NCBI GenBank assembly: GCA_016783355.1
Contig: JADHWR010000012.1
Coordinates: 1 to 24,355 of the forward strand
DNA length: 24,355 nucleotides
Reading direction: 5' to 3'
DNA from: Candidatus Omnitrophota bacterium
GTDB lineage: Bacteria; Omnitrophota; Gorgyraeia; Gygaellales; JAHJCI01
Position numbering within the stretch: the stretch's first letter is position 1
DNA letters: not shown here
Text below: more model-generated notes on this DNA
Database searches by the model: none
The model's input: only the letters and a program-made list of their open reading frames with translations
What the model was told of the DNA's origin: nothing

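Noticed and set aside
1..24355. Alternative genetic code or stop-codon readthrough as the cause of the long frame
   Set aside because: I met no TAA, TAG or TGA in frame 1, and conserved Trp positions use TGG, so the standard bacterial code suffices.

Overview
The window is the interior of one enormous protein-coding gene. Plus-strand frame 1 (codons starting at 1, 4, 7...) runs from the first base to the last without a stop: 8,118 codons, open at both ends. I read every line of the window in this frame and met no TAA, TAG or TGA. There is no intergenic space, promoter, terminator, RNA gene or second gene. Residue numbers below count from the first codon of the window and are not true protein positions.

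Organism: AT-leaning bacterial DNA. Reading frames of this size with a mosaic of carbohydrate-active, peptidase and membrane domains are known mainly from Omnitrophota (PVC-related ultra-small or predatory bacteria). A short tandem DNA repeat (cacagattaca type), which I remember from genomes of uncultivated PVC-type bacteria, is embedded in the gene. I infer Omnitrophota with moderate confidence; nothing here is a taxonomic marker.

Layout. (1) 1-4107: two copies of an alpha-helical TPR-like module flanking a clan GH-A TIM-barrel glycosidase-like domain, then more helical repeats and an embedded signal-peptide-like stretch. (2) 4336-5217: an endonuclease/exonuclease/phosphatase (DNase I-like) domain with all its signature residues, followed by the small DNA repeat and a coiled-coil/low-complexity linker. 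(3) 5881-7110: an (alpha/alpha)6 six-hairpin glycosidase-like domain. (4) 7111-12240: about 1,700 residues of unrecognised, mostly beta-rich sequence. (5) 12256-17100: the membrane part, a first helix with a strongly basic flank, about seven more helices, a family 2-like glycosyltransferase domain, then about a dozen more helices. (6) 17155-21405: a long module present twice in tandem, each copy pairing an HELGH zinc-metallopeptidase-like domain with a guanylate-kinase-like P-loop domain and a helical tail; the copies share a 54-base identical tract. (7) 21535-24060: a Nudix domain and a complete alpha-D-phosphohexomutase-like domain. (8) The last 67 bases look like the N-terminal edge of a papain-like (C1A) peptidase domain that continues past the window.

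How it may work together (inference): the basic flank of the first membrane helix suggests that the preceding 4,000+ residues, with the glycosidase and nuclease-like domains, face the outside. The glycosyltransferase and the downstream nucleotide and sugar-phosphate domains would face the cytoplasm, where NDP-sugars are made. That fits one giant machine that makes or remodels a surface glycan and acts on external polymers. The peptidase domains and embedded signal-peptide-like stretches also allow a self-processed polyprotein. Neither model is shown by sequence alone.
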